From positions 1 through 64,000 of the forward strand of contig CAWABB010000002.1 of NCBI GenBank assembly GCA_963780165.1: 64,000 nt of DNA. The letters run 5' to 3'. The stretch is from CAWABB01 sp963780165. Lineage in GTDB: Bacteria > Bacteroidota > Ignavibacteria > UBA10030 > UBA6906. The notes beneath the pieces are model-generated. The model searched no databases. It had not been told where the DNA came from and worked only from the letters and a program-made list of their open reading frames with translations. This document shows positions 17,262 through 26,437 of the stretch, one piece after another; position 1 is the first letter of the stretch, and every line of letters starts with the position of its first letter. The translations under genes and the position numbers were made by a program.

Positions 17262-19253
17262 ATGAAATCCCACCAGCTTTCATCGGAACAGATCGAACAG
17301 CTCAAGCGGCAGGGGTGCCAGTCGGGAGACTGGAGCGCGGTGACCATAGCTCCGGATACCGATCTCAGTCGCATTCGTAACGTGCATTTCAGCGGTCGTG
17401 TCGGTCTCGCCTCCCTGGACGGGACCGTGACTGTAGGAGGCGTGGCGCTCCCCGCCGGCCTCTACGACTCCACGCTGACGGATTGCCTGATTGAACCCGG
17501 CGTACGAATCGCCGGAGTTCGCACTGTGTTGTCCGGGTACGACATTGACGCCGGAGCTTGCGTCCAGGACGTTGGGATTATGACGGCTGATCCCGGAGCG
17601 ACGTTCGGCAACGGAACGTCGGTCGAGGTGATCAATGAGGCCGGCGGTCGCGGAGTGCTGATCCATTCACGCCTGACGGCGCAGGTGGCGTATCTCGAAG
17701 CGGTGCACCGGCACGACAAGGCGTTCACGGCGGCAGTCGGGAAGCTGACAGGGGACGTCATAGCTGCGTCTACGCCGAAGCGCGGGCATGTCGGCGCGGG
17801 CGCCGCAATCGTCGGATGTCCCTCCATCCGGAATGTCATCATTGGCCCATCCGCAATCGTTGAAGGGGCCGCATCACTCCGGGACGGCACCATCAACAGC
17901 TGCGCGGAACACCCCACATACGTCGGGACCGGCGTCGTTGCGAAAGAGTTTGTCGTCTCCGAAGGGGCGAGAATCGACAGCGGCGCGATCCTTGACAAGG
18001 TGTTTGTCGGCCAGGGCGTAAAGATGGGGAAGCAGTATTCTGCAGAGAACTCGGTCTTCTTCGCGAATTGTGAACTCTTCCACGGGGAGGGCGTTGCGCT
18101 CTTTGCCGGTCCGTACACGGTCACACATCACAAGTCCACGCTCATGATTGCCGGGCTCTTCTCGTTCTATAACGCCGGGAGCGGAACGAACCAGAGCAAT
18201 CACATGTACAAGCTGGGCCCCGTCCACCAGGGGATCTTTGAACGCGGGTGCAAGACCGGGTCGTTTTCGTACGTCCTGTTCGAAAGCCACATCGGCGCCT
18301 TCTCCGTCGTCATCGGCAAGCATCTTACGAACATCCGGACGCCCAATCTCCCGTTCTCAAATATCAGTGAGAAGGGTGGCGAGTCCATCATCACGCCCGC
18401 CATGGCGCTTCTGTCTGTGGGGACCGTGCGCGATGGCGAGAAGTGGCCCAAGAGGGACAACAGGAAGGTGAGGGAGAAAAGGGATCTGATTATCTTCGAC
18501 GTCTTCTCTCCATACACCGTGGAGAAGATGCGAAGGGGACGGGAAGAGCTGCTAACCTTGAACGAGGGTACCTCGAAGGAACGCCTCACCGTCAATGTCG
18601 GAGGAGCTCAGATGCCGCGGGTGCTTCTCCGAAAAGGGGCCAAGTACTACTCCGCCGCCATCATTCGATACCTGGTCGATCGGGTGGCTGACCGGCTGCC
18701 GGAGGCTCTCAAGGGAGCAGGCTCGTGGGCTGCGGCCACCGCATCGCTGGCCCCGACCAGCCGGCTGCAGCGTGCCTCCGAGTGGACTGATATCGCCGGC
18801 CTGCTGGCGCCGACGGAGGTGATCCGCGACCTCGAGGCGAAGCTCGTTCGGGGTGAGATCGCCTCGTATGACGATCTGCTCGCCGGGCTGAGCGCCATTC
18901 ACGGCCGCTATCCGGAATACGTCTGGCAGTATGTTGTGGAAACCCTCGAGAAAGAGTTCGGGTACCGTCTCGAGGCGATTCCGAAAGAGCAGTTCCTGAA
19001 GATCCTCGATGAAGGGCAGAAGGCGGCCCTTCTGCTCCAGTCCGCGATCCTGGAGGACTCCAAGAAGGAATTCGGATCGGGATCGCGCATCGGGTACGGG
19101 CTTGATCTTGCCGATACCGAGGCCGATGGGGATTTCGCGGCGGTCAGAGGCACTATGGAGGCGAATACGGTGGTCAGGAACATGACCCGGGCCTCGGAGG
19201 AGATTGCCGCGCGATACGAGACGACCAGGAAAGCGGTGGAGAGCGCCGGGTAG
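17262..19253 (+). CDS. DUF4954 protein with left-handed beta-helix
   Basis: About 663 residues. Residues 20-330 show repeated short hydrophobic steps (for example GRVGLASLDGTVTVGGVALP and CPSIRNVIIGPSAIVEGAA) typical of a left-handed beta-helix, as in sugar-nucleotide acyl- and uridylyltransferases. They are followed by SNHMYKLGPVHQGIFERG and PFSNISEKGGES, which are characteristic of DUF4954. The C-terminal 250 residues are helical. The family is thought to relate to nucleotide-sugar chemistry, but no reaction is known to me. The start is uncertain: ATG 17262 is chosen, with ATG 17235 and GTG 17190 also in frame and no good ribosome site for any. A strong terminator follows. nagB, an amino-sugar gene, lies convergent next door. 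Confidence 0.8.
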   Translation: MKSHQLSSEQIEQLKRQGCQSGDWSAVTIAPDTDLSRIRNVHFSGRVGLASLDGTVTVGGVALPAGLYDSTLTDCLIEPGVRIAGVRTVLSGYDIDAGACVQDVGIMTADPGATFGNGTSVEVINEAGGRGVLIHSRLTAQVAYLEAVHRHDKAFTAAVGKLTGDVIAASTPKRGHVGAGAAIVGCPSIRNVIIGPSAIVEGAASLRDGTINSCAEHPTYVGTGVVAKEFVVSEGARIDSGAILDKVFVGQGVKMGKQYSAENSVFFANCELFHGEGVALFAGPYTVTHHKSTLMIAGLFSFYNAGSGTNQSNHMYKLGPVHQGIFERGCKTGSFSYVLFESHIGAFSVVIGKHLTNIRTPNLPFSNISEKGGESIITPAMALLSVGTVRDGEKWPKRDNRKVREKRDLIIFDVFSPYTVEKMRRGREELLTLNEGTSKERLTVNVGGAQMPRVLLRKGAKYYSAAIIRYLVDRVADRLPEALKGAGSWAAATASLAPTSRLQRASEWTDIAGLLAPTEVIRDLEAKLVRGEIASYDDLLAGLSAIHGRYPEYVWQYVVETLEKEFGYRLEAIPKEQFLKILDEGQKAALLLQSAILEDSKKEFGSGSRIGYGLDLADTEADGDFAAVRGTMEANTVVRNMTRASEEIAARYETTRKAVESAG

Positions 19254-19347
19254 AGCCCGTTCCCTTCAGGTCGTCCTGACGGCGCAGTCATGCAGGGTCG
19301 TTGCGGTTCAGGTCGTCCCGTGGAGAGGTCGCAGGAAGAAAACGAAA

Positions 19348-19386
19348 CGCGCCCGCGGCGATGTTGCCGTGGGCGCGCTTGCTTTG
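19348..19386 (+). terminator. Intrinsic terminator after DUF4954
   Basis: A 12-bp GC-rich stem (19348-19359 with 19366-19377) with loop GATGTT is followed by TTGCTTT. It lies about 95 bp after the DUF4954 stop and separates it from the convergent nagB operon. Confidence 0.7.
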
Positions 19387-19516
19387 TGAAGGCACATCTG
19401 CTTTGTGGCTCCCAGGACCCTGGAGCTCGGCGATCCGTGTCGCTAGTGTGTAATTGAAACGCAAAGCCCTCAGCTCTTAGGCCCTGCTCCTCAGGGTCTC
19501 TCCGGCTCGTATGATT

Positions 19517-20323
19517 CTACAGCTCTGGCAGCCGGATGTTCTCCCGCTCGATGTCCCTGAAGTACTTCACGGTTGCCACCTTCAGCTCGAGGGTTGAGTC
19601 CTCGTCGCAGACGATCATGCCGTGCCGGTGGAGCTGCAGCATCGAGACGGTCCACATATGATTCACCCCCTCCTCGACGGCCTTCTGCAGTGCGCGGGCC
19701 TTGCTGATGCCGGTCACGAGGATCAGAACCTCCCGCGCATCCATCACCGTTGCGACGCCGACCGTGAGCGCGGTCTTTGGCACCTTGTGCGGGTCTCCGC
19801 CGAAGAACCGCGAGTTGGCAATGCGCGTGTCATACGTGAGCGTCTTGATGCGCGTTCGTGACGACAGTGACGAACCGGGCTCGTTGAACGCGATGTGGCC
19901 ATCAGGGCCAATCCCTCCCAGAAAGAGATCGATCCCGCCGATCTTCCGGATCTTCTCTTCGTAGGCTTCGCATTCTTCCTCCAGATCCTGCGCATTCCCG
20001 TTCAGGATGTTGACGTTCTCCGGCGCGATGTCGATGTGGCTGAACAGGTGGTGCCACATGAAGTAATGATAGCTCTGCGGGTGGTCGTCCGGCAGGCCGA
20101 CGTACTCATCCATGTTGAACGTCACGACATTCTTGAAGGAGACTTTTCCCTGGCGGTGCAGCTCCACCAGCTGCTGGTACGTGCCGATGGGGGAGGAGCC
20201 GGTCGGGAGGCCGAGGACAAACGGTCGCTCACGCGTTGGTTTGGCGCGCGCAATTTTCTGGGCGACCAGATAGGCGGTCCACTTGCTCACCGCCTCGTAG
20301 CTGTCGTGGATGATGATGCGCAT
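19517..20323 (-). CDS. nagB: Glucosamine-6-phosphate deaminase NagB
   Basis: A 268-residue NagB of the usual length. GLPTGSSPIGTYQQL is the phosphate-binding loop, NMDEYVGL carries the catalytic Asp, and GGIGPDGHIAFNEPGSS holds the catalytic His and Glu. It converts glucosamine-6-phosphate to fructose-6-phosphate and ammonia in the cytoplasm. All key motifs are present, so the function is secure. It is the last gene of a three-gene reverse operon, 15 bp behind the ADP-forming acyl-CoA synthetase gene. An amino-sugar deaminase paired with an acetyl-CoA synthetase makes sense if acetate from N-acetylglucosamine deacetylation is salvaged. That link is inferred. Confidence 0.96.
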   Translation of the reverse strand: MRIIIHDSYEAVSKWTAYLVAQKIARAKPTRERPFVLGLPTGSSPIGTYQQLVELHRQGKVSFKNVVTFNMDEYVGLPDDHPQSYHYFMWHHLFSHIDIAPENVNILNGNAQDLEEECEAYEEKIRKIGGIDLFLGGIGPDGHIAFNEPGSSLSSRTRIKTLTYDTRIANSRFFGGDPHKVPKTALTVGVATVMDAREVLILVTGISKARALQKAVEEGVNHMWTVSMLQLHRHGMIVCDEDSTLELKVATVKYFRDIERENIRLPEL

Positions 20324-20338
20324 AGCGTGTCTGTCCTG

Positions 20339-22477
20339 TTAGCTGTGGAGAAGTATTCTGGCGTCGGCCACGAAGGCACCCTGGCCCCTGTCGCCGACGA
20401 TCAGCGGATTGATATCCATCTCTTCGATCTGCGGGGAGGCCGCCGCCAGCGCGGAGAGCCGTTCGATGCATTCCTCGATGACGGGGACGTCGCGCGCCGC
20501 CTTTCCGCGAGCTCCCGCGAGCATGCGGAATGCGTGGATGGCACGGACCATCTCGCCCGCCGCTCGCGGGCCGATCGGCGCGACGCGGAAGCAGACGTCC
20601 TTGAAGATCTCCACGAAAATGCCGCCGAGCCCGAACATGATCACCGGCCCGAACGAGGGATCCCGCTTCACGCCGAGGATGACCTCTTCTCCGCCGCTCA
20701 CCATCTTCTGAACGTACACGCCCCGGATGGTGGCGTTGGGGACGGCCGTCGTGCAGGACCGGATGATGCCTTCGTATGCGGCTGCCGCGTGGTCAGGATC
20801 GTGGATCCCGACGACCACACCTCCCACGTCGAACTTGTGGACGATCTCCTCGGAGGAAACCTTCATCACCACGGGGAAACCGATCTTTGACGCGATGTCC
20901 CGGGCCTCGGGCGCGCTCCTCGCGGCGCCGTACGGAAGAACCGGGAGGCCGTAGGTCCGGAGCAGTCCGATCGCCTCGTCCTCCTGCAGATATCTTCTTC
21001 CGGCCCGCACCGCGGCATCGAGGATCTTCCGGGCGCCCTCCTTGTCGACTCCGGGGAGATCCCGCGGCGGATCGTCGCGAGATTCCCGCTGCTCGCGGAA
21101 GAAATTCGCCGCGGCGAACGCGCGACACATCGACTCGGGGAGGATGTAGTGAGGGATGTCGTGATCCTGGAGGATGGTGATCCCGGACGCGACATCCGTC
21201 TCCCCCATGAACGAGGCATAGACCGGCTTCTCTGAATCGGCCGCCACATTCGTGACTTCGAGGGCGATGTTCTCGATGTCGGTCATCGATTGCGGCGTCA
21301 GTATGACCAGCGTCCCGTCGACCCCCGGGTCCTTCAGCGCGCTGGAGAGGGCGACGTGGTAGCGGTCTGCCCGCGCGTCGCCGATGACGTCGACGGGGTT
21401 CTTGATATTTGCTGTCGCAGGAAGGCTCTTCTTGAACACCTCGCGGGTTTCGTCGGAGAATGTCGCGAGCGTGAGCTTGTTGGCGATCGCCGCATCGGTG
21501 GCCAGGACGCCCGGGCCGCCGGCGTTCGTGATGATCGCGACCCGCTTGCCGCGCGGGAGAGGCTGGTATGCCATTGCGATCGCAATATTGAACATCTCCT
21601 CGATCGTCGAGCAGCGGATGACGCCCGCCTGGCGCAGCGCCGCTTCCGTCACCTCGTCGCTCCCGGCAAGGGAGCCGGTGTGCGACGCCGCGGCAGCTGC
21701 CCCTTCCTTTGTCCGCCCCGATTTGATGACCAGGACCGGCTTCCCGGAATTCCGTATGATGTCGCTCGCGGCGCGCATGAATCCCGGACCGTCCGTGATC
21801 TCCTCGAGGTAGACGAGGATCACCTTGGTTTTCGGGTCATCGCGGAGGGCATACATCAGGTCGATGTCGCTGATGTCTGCCTTGTTCCCGAAGCTCACGA
21901 ACTTGGAGAATCCGATCTGCTTCGCGTGGGCGTAGTCGAGTACGGCCGTACAAAGCGCGCCGCTCTGCGATAGGAACCCGATGTTCCCTTCTGCCGGCAT
22001 CTTCCTGGCGAACGATGCGTTGAGGTGCGATAACGGATCGGTGTTGATGACGCCGAGGCAGTTGGGGCCGATGAATGAGATACCGTACTTGTCGGCGATT
22101 TCCTTGATCTGGCGCTCGCGTTCCAGTCCTGCGCCCCCGACCTCCTTGAATCCGGCGGAGATGATGATTGCGGCTTTGATTCCCTTCTGGCCGCACTGCT
22201 CGAGCGCGAGATGCACCACCGAGCTCTGGAAGACGATGACCGCGAGATCCACCGGATCGGGTATATCGAGGACGTACTTGTACGCCCGTACGCCTGCAAT
22301 GGAGCGCGCGCTCGGGCTGACGGGGTAGATGGTCCCCTGAAACCCGTCCTTCAGGATATTATAGAAGATGTCAAAAGGAACCGTCCCCGGGATCTTGGTC
22401 GCGCCGAGGACGGCAACGGTGGAAGGGTAGAAGATCTTGTTGAGGTTGGCGATTCGTTCTCCAGCCGTGGAAGACAT
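20339..22477 (-). CDS. ADP-forming acetate/acyl-CoA ligase, fused alpha-beta
   Basis: A 712-residue fusion of both subunits of NDP-forming acyl-CoA synthetase. The N-terminal CoA-binding domain starts with FYPSTVAVLGATKIPGTV. The ligase-CoA segment includes FIGPNCLGVINTD and SQSGALCTAVLDYA. The phosphohistidine site is in ASHTGSLAGSDEV, and the C-terminal ATP-grasp domain (GFPVVMKVSSEEIVHK, then GVKRDPSFGPVIMFGLGG) ends in MDINPLIV. It interconverts acetyl-CoA, ADP and phosphate with acetate, CoA and ATP. No GNAT domain is fused, so it is not a Pat-type lysine acetyltransferase. GGAGGT lies 7 nt before the ATG. Middle gene of the operon with an acyl carrier protein and nagB. Confidence 0.9.
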   Translation of the reverse strand: MSSTAGERIANLNKIFYPSTVAVLGATKIPGTVPFDIFYNILKDGFQGTIYPVSPSARSIAGVRAYKYVLDIPDPVDLAVIVFQSSVVHLALEQCGQKGIKAAIIISAGFKEVGGAGLERERQIKEIADKYGISFIGPNCLGVINTDPLSHLNASFARKMPAEGNIGFLSQSGALCTAVLDYAHAKQIGFSKFVSFGNKADISDIDLMYALRDDPKTKVILVYLEEITDGPGFMRAASDIIRNSGKPVLVIKSGRTKEGAAAAASHTGSLAGSDEVTEAALRQAGVIRCSTIEEMFNIAIAMAYQPLPRGKRVAIITNAGGPGVLATDAAIANKLTLATFSDETREVFKKSLPATANIKNPVDVIGDARADRYHVALSSALKDPGVDGTLVILTPQSMTDIENIALEVTNVAADSEKPVYASFMGETDVASGITILQDHDIPHYILPESMCRAFAAANFFREQRESRDDPPRDLPGVDKEGARKILDAAVRAGRRYLQEDEAIGLLRTYGLPVLPYGAARSAPEARDIASKIGFPVVMKVSSEEIVHKFDVGGVVVGIHDPDHAAAAYEGIIRSCTTAVPNATIRGVYVQKMVSGGEEVILGVKRDPSFGPVIMFGLGGIFVEIFKDVCFRVAPIGPRAAGEMVRAIHAFRMLAGARGKAARDVPVIEECIERLSALAAASPQIEEMDINPLIVGDRGQGAFVADARILLHS

Positions 22478-22492
22478 TGCGCCGACCTCCGG

Positions 22493-22741
22493 TCAATTCT
22501 GGGGCAGGTACTGTGCGATAAAGTTCACCGCCTCGCCCACCGACTGGACATCCCGGGCCTTGTCTTCCTCCATCTCGATATCGAACTCCTCTTCGAACGC
22601 CGCGATCAGGGCCACGCTGGACATCGAGTCGGCGCCGAGATCGAACGCGAAGTTCGATTCCGGCCGGATTTCCTTCGGATCGGCCTTGAGAACCTGTGCG
22701 ACTACCTTCTCGACGCGCTGCCGGATTTCAGCCTTGTCCAT
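22493..22741 (-). CDS. Acyl carrier protein
   Basis: An 82-residue acidic four-helix protein. FDLGADSMSSVALIAAFEEE contains the DSM motif whose serine receives 4'-phosphopantetheine. ATG 22741 is chosen because AGGTGG stands 3-8 nt upstream; the frame extends four codons further to 22753. First gene of an operon with an ADP-forming acyl-CoA ligase and nagB. No fatty-acid synthesis gene (fabF, fabD, fabG) is nearby, so it may be a secondary, dedicated carrier rather than the housekeeping AcpP. The stop is 15 bp before the ligase start. Confidence 0.9.
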   Translation of the reverse strand: MDKAEIRQRVEKVVAQVLKADPKEIRPESNFAFDLGADSMSSVALIAAFEEEFDIEMEEDKARDVQSVGEAVNFIAQYLPQN

Positions 22742-22753
22742 GAACCACCTCAT

Positions 22754-23064
22754 GATAAAGGATCAGATGTACTTGTTGGATGTCGGGAGAGTGGGGTGTG
22801 GTGAGCTCAGGTGATTGGAACGAGATGCCTACGGCAGAAACTAGCACAAAAACGCGAGAACTGCAATCTTCCTGTCAGTTCCCGGCATTGACGCGCAACG
22901 ACTCAGCAACCGTGTCACCTTCTGGACTCGATAGAAATCTCACCAGGGTGCATCTTTGGACTCCCGCCTACAGTTGGAGTCGTTTCCAAGGGTACCAACC
23001 CAGGGACGAGTCTGAACAAACGAGACCGCCTCGGCGCGGTCAGGGGAGCCGTAAGCGTGTGGGT
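22754..23064. other. Intergenic region, nothing recognised
   Basis: This 311-bp gap must contain the promoter of the reverse-strand acyl carrier protein operon. I see no convincing hexamers, hairpin or small gene. Confidence 0.3.
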
Positions 23065-24198
23065 TCACTGCCTCTTAAGAAGAGGCCTCAACACCGTCTC
23101 GAATGCATCTGCATAGCGGATCATCCCGAGATCCGAAGGATGCGTGCCGTCCACAGTTGCCTCACCATCCTGTCCAAGCAGCGCATCACCCTCAATATAG
23201 TAGAGTTCTTTCATCCCCGAGGCGACAAGCCTGTCGTATGCTTCCCGCACCGCGGTGCGTCGACCCCGGTGAACATTCATCTCGTCGGGCAGGACCAGTA
23301 CCTCCGCGAACACCGGATTTTCAACGAGGACAATTGGGGTGCCGGGCTTCGCCTCGCGCAGCAGGCGGACGAAAGGCTCGGTTCGCTGGGCCGCTTGCTC
23401 CGGGTTGAGATTGGCGAGACAATCCAGAACAAACACCGCGGCGTCGAGCTCTGTCAGCATTCTGCACATCTCCAACTCCATCCTTCCGTTCCCGCTGAAG
23501 CCGAGGTTGATCACCGGGACGTTCAACCGTCGCCCGAGGATGGCGGGGAAGGCCATGCCGGGCCGCGATGCGCAGCCTCCCTGCGTGATCGACGTTCCGT
23601 AGAAGACCACCGGTTTCTCCGAGCGGGGTGGGATCGGTTCAAACGCAGCTCCTCCGGTCACTCCGATCTCAAGCGAATCGATGCCGTTGTACAGTGGGAG
23701 GTTGAGCATGTAGGTTCGCCTGCCCGGCGCTATCCCGCGGGCAACCGTCGCGGAAACATGCTGCTGTCCCGGGCGGACGGTGGCTATGTATCTCCACTGG
23801 TCGTCCTCGACCAGCGTGTAGAGATCCACGCCACTCACGCCTGATGCCGGCATGTGGGTCATCTCGAGCCCGGGGGACAGGAGGGTATAGCGCACCTGGA
23901 TTTCCGGGGCGTCGGTCGTGAAGCGACAGCTCATGCCGGCACTGTTGTGCGAGAGTTCCCATACCGCGTCGCGCACAACCCCTTCAGCCCTCGCAGGCAA
24001 GCGGTCGTAAAATCGTTTGACGTCGTTCCAGCCGCGACCTTCAACGCCCCATTCCGCCACGACGCGCCAGGTGATTGTATCTCGAGATGCTGGATTGGGC
24101 GGGAGGGGGGATGGTTGGGAGACGGCGATTGGAACTGTCAGGAGAAGAAGGGCCGGAAGGAGAATTTCGAGGTGGAGGAAAGCCAGGAGTCTGTGCAT
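23065..24198 (-). CDS. Exported SGNH/GDSL hydrolase with N-terminal beta domain
   Basis: A 377-residue protein with a signal peptide (LLPALLLLTVPIAVSQ). Residues 30-180 form a beta-rich jelly-roll-like domain. The SGNH hydrolase follows, with nucleophile Ser in VVFYGTSITQGG, Gly/Asn block motifs in INLGFSGNGR, and the Asp/His pair in DGTHPSDLGMIRYADAF. The layout fits the SGNH esterase group acting on carbohydrate or small acyl esters, often near sugar catabolism genes. Substrate unknown. Transcribed divergently from the DUF4432 gene. GAGGAG lies 13 nt upstream of the ATG, a rather long spacing. Confidence 0.82.
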   Translation of the reverse strand: MHRLLAFLHLEILLPALLLLTVPIAVSQPSPLPPNPASRDTITWRVVAEWGVEGRGWNDVKRFYDRLPARAEGVVRDAVWELSHNSAGMSCRFTTDAPEIQVRYTLLSPGLEMTHMPASGVSGVDLYTLVEDDQWRYIATVRPGQQHVSATVARGIAPGRRTYMLNLPLYNGIDSLEIGVTGGAAFEPIPPRSEKPVVFYGTSITQGGCASRPGMAFPAILGRRLNVPVINLGFSGNGRMELEMCRMLTELDAAVFVLDCLANLNPEQAAQRTEPFVRLLREAKPGTPIVLVENPVFAEVLVLPDEMNVHRGRRTAVREAYDRLVASGMKELYYIEGDALLGQDGEATVDGTHPSDLGMIRYADAFETVLRPLLKRQ

Positions 24199-24603
24199 TG
24201 TGAGTGCGGCTCCTCAGGATGTGATGATCGAAGGGTCAGAATGGATTGACTGGAGGAAATGTAACGAAAAACGCGCGAATTGAAACGGACCGGCCTTGAT
24301 TGTTGACGAAAATACCGCTATTTGCCATCTGCGGGCAGAAGGCACAGCACGACAGCTATTCAAAATCCTCGTGCTCAAGACCAACGAGACCATCCCGTAT
24401 TCGTCTGTCTTCATACAGCTGGACTGCAGGTACTGGTCTGGGGAGAAAGAGGCGGCGCTGCGAGAGAGCATGAAGTGACAGGATCCGACACCATCAGGGC
24501 GTTCGGGAGCCCAATGGCGACATGGGTCGAATGATCGATTTCTCCAGGAGAAGTCGAAGAAGGACTTCGATGGGCTCAGCCACATGACCAAGGAAACCTG
24601 ACC
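24199..24603. other. Divergent intergenic region
   Basis: This 405-bp gap separates the reverse SGNH gene from the forward DUF4432 gene and should hold both promoters. TTGTTGACG at about 24299 resembles a -35 box, but no matching -10 box is evident. No small gene is supported. Confidence 0.3.
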
Positions 24604-25674
24604 ATGGCGACGTTGTTCGGACAAGAGTTATCACGGGATTCCCTGCGGAAGCGGACCGGCCATCTCCGGCAGGTCGCAGGAATCCGTTTCTCGGAGTTGA
24701 ACGAGGGACGGGAGGCGGGTGTCAGAATCGCGGACGTGAGGACCGGCTCCGGCCTGAGGTTTCAGGTGACGCTCGACCGGGGGATGGATATCTCGGCGGC
24801 CGAATACAAGGGAATCCCGCTGGCATGGCGCTCGGCGGCAGGGGACGCCCACCCTTCACACTTCAACCCGGAGGGCCTGGAGTGGCTCAGGACGTTTCCG
24901 GGCGGCCTCCTGACCGGATGCGGCATGACGTATCTGGGTGCCCCTTGCAGGGACGGCGACGAGGAGCTCGGCCTCCACGGCCGCCTATCACACATTCCCG
25001 CCGACGGCGTGAGTTCAGGTGAGACGTGGGAGGGAGACGACTGCACGATCTCGCTTAGTGGACGGGTCCGCGAATGGTCGACCTTCAAAGAAAACCTCCT
25101 GCTTGAACGGACCTACCGGGTGTCGCTCGGCCAGTCGCGCATCGCCATAGAAGACCGCGTAAGCAATGAGGGCTCTTCCCGCACACCGTTCATGATGCTC
25201 TATCATATCAACCCCGGTTGGCCCCTGGTGGACGACGGAACACGCCTCCTGTTGAACGCCCGGTCCACCGTCCCCCGGGATGCGGAAGCGGCGAAGGGGA
25301 TGGCCGAGGCCACGCGATTCATCACGCCGCAGCCGGGATACCGCGAACAGGTCTTCTTCCATGATCTCATCGCGGATGCGGAAGGGTATGCCTGCGCGCT
25401 GCTGCTGAACACGCGTCTGAAGACCGGGCTCTACGTCCGTTACCGCCAGAAGGAACTTCCACGGTACATCGAATGGAAGATGATGGGCGAGGGGACCTAT
25501 GTGACCGGTATGGAGCCGGGCAATTGCAGCGTGATGGGGCGGGCAGCCGAACGCGCGGCCGGGACACTCCAGTTCCTCAATCCCGGCGAAGAACGGCGCT
25601 TCTCCCTTGAGATCGGCGTGGTAGAGGGTGAAGGATCGATCGACACATTTGTTCGCACACACAATCTTCGCTGA
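24604..25674 (+). CDS. DUF4432 (aldose-1-epimerase-like) protein
   Basis: A 356-residue cytoplasmic protein of the galactose-mutarotase-like beta-sandwich superfamily. RPTG-type features include RVRFQVTLDRGMDIS-like (here GLRFQVTLDRGMDISAAEYKG), GGLLTGCGMTYLGAP, LHGRLSHIPAD, MMLYHINPGWPLVDDG and YIEWKMMGEGTYVTGMEPGN. These match DUF4432, in which the conserved His and Glu sit at the sugar site. The reaction is not established; a sugar-epimerase or mutarotase-like role is inferred from the fold. AAGGAA lies about 8 nt before the ATG. It stands alone downstream of the divergent SGNH gene. Confidence 0.8.
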   Translation: MATLFGQELSRDSLRKRTGHLRQVAGIRFSELNEGREAGVRIADVRTGSGLRFQVTLDRGMDISAAEYKGIPLAWRSAAGDAHPSHFNPEGLEWLRTFPGGLLTGCGMTYLGAPCRDGDEELGLHGRLSHIPADGVSSGETWEGDDCTISLSGRVREWSTFKENLLLERTYRVSLGQSRIAIEDRVSNEGSSRTPFMMLYHINPGWPLVDDGTRLLLNARSTVPRDAEAAKGMAEATRFITPQPGYREQVFFHDLIADAEGYACALLLNTRLKTGLYVRYRQKELPRYIEWKMMGEGTYVTGMEPGNCSVMGRAAERAAGTLQFLNPGEERRFSLEIGVVEGEGSIDTFVRTHNLR

Positions 25675-25712
25675 GACCGTCTGAAGGTCCTGCCCAATCC
25701 CCACGTTCTCAC

Positions 25713-25780
25713 GGGGATTAACTACCCTTTCATCCTTCTAGCCGATTCATTCTGAAGTCCTGTCCCGTACACTTCGTCAG
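25713..25780 (+). promoter_or_regulatory. Six-copy stress promoter element, copy 1
   Basis: Begins GGGGATTAACTACC, continues TTTCATCC and CCGATTCATTCTG, and ends CGTACACTTCGTCAG. It lies 106 bp ahead of the secreted NTF2-like gene. Sister copies at 35614, 40964, 50727, 58062 and 60949 share length, order of blocks and orientation. Confidence 0.65.
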
Positions 25781-25886
25781 GTCGCTGGCTTCCTTTGTCG
25801 TGGGCCGCGGGGAGCTTCGCGTCGTGGCCGCTATGCGCACCGTTTTGCTATCCACATACACCCAATAACCTTTTAGGAGAAACGTC

Positions 25887-26321
25887 ATGAAGCAGCTTCT
25901 GCTCGTAATCCTTGCGCTCGTGTGTGTGTTCCCCATGTGGGGACAGACTGCCGGTGAAAAGGATCTGATCAAGCTCGAAAACGACTGGGGCAACGCATGG
26001 GCGAAGGGTGATGGGAAGTTCCTCGAGCAGCTCTATGCCACGGAATATCTCTGGACCGGTGCGGATGGAACCCTGTTCAACAAGGCAAACGGCATCAAAG
26101 ATGATACCTCGCCGGAATACACGGAGAAGTCGTTCAAACTGTCCGACCTGAAGGTGCACATCTACGGCGAAGCCGCGGTTGTTACTGGCCATAACAGCGT
26201 GAAGTTCAAGAAGGGTGGAAAGGCTGAACAGCTTGAAGTTCGATTCACCGACGTTTTTGTCAAACGCGACGGCAGGTGGCAGTGTGTGGCCACCCAGGGG
26301 ACCAACGTTGGGAAGAAGTAG
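25887..26321 (+). CDS. Secreted NTF2-like (DUF4440/SnoaL-type) protein
   Basis: A 144-residue protein with a signal peptide cleaved near AWG-QTAG (about residue 21). The mature part is one NTF2-like cone: DLIKLENDWGNAWAKGD, then FLEQLYATEYLWTGADG and VRFTDVFVKRDGRWQCVATQ at the end. This matches DUF4440. Such proteins are small periplasmic or secreted domains of unknown ligand. GGAG stands 8 nt before the ATG. The gene has copy 1 of the repeated 68-bp promoter element upstream, so it joins the same putative regulon as CsbD and GlsB. A terminator-like hairpin shared with the one at 14381 follows. Confidence 0.82.
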   Translation: MKQLLLVILALVCVFPMWGQTAGEKDLIKLENDWGNAWAKGDGKFLEQLYATEYLWTGADGTLFNKANGIKDDTSPEYTEKSFKLSDLKVHIYGEAAVVTGHNSVKFKKGGKAEQLEVRFTDVFVKRDGRWQCVATQGTNVGKK

Positions 26322-26415
26322 CTGGTCCGATGCTGCATAGATCCATTGGCAATTGAGTCACCGATTATTGACCCATCGCTTCTTCATGCGCAGGGGCAAT
26401 GTGACCAGCCGGTCG

Positions 26416-26437
26416 GCCCGGGCAGAGATGTCCGGGC
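26416..26437 (+). terminator. Recurring hairpin terminator (copy 2)
   Basis: CCCGGGCAGAGATGTCCGGG at 26417-26436 with an extra closing G-C pair. It differs from the copy at 14381 by one loop base. It lies about 95 bp after the NTF2-like gene. Confidence 0.45.
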
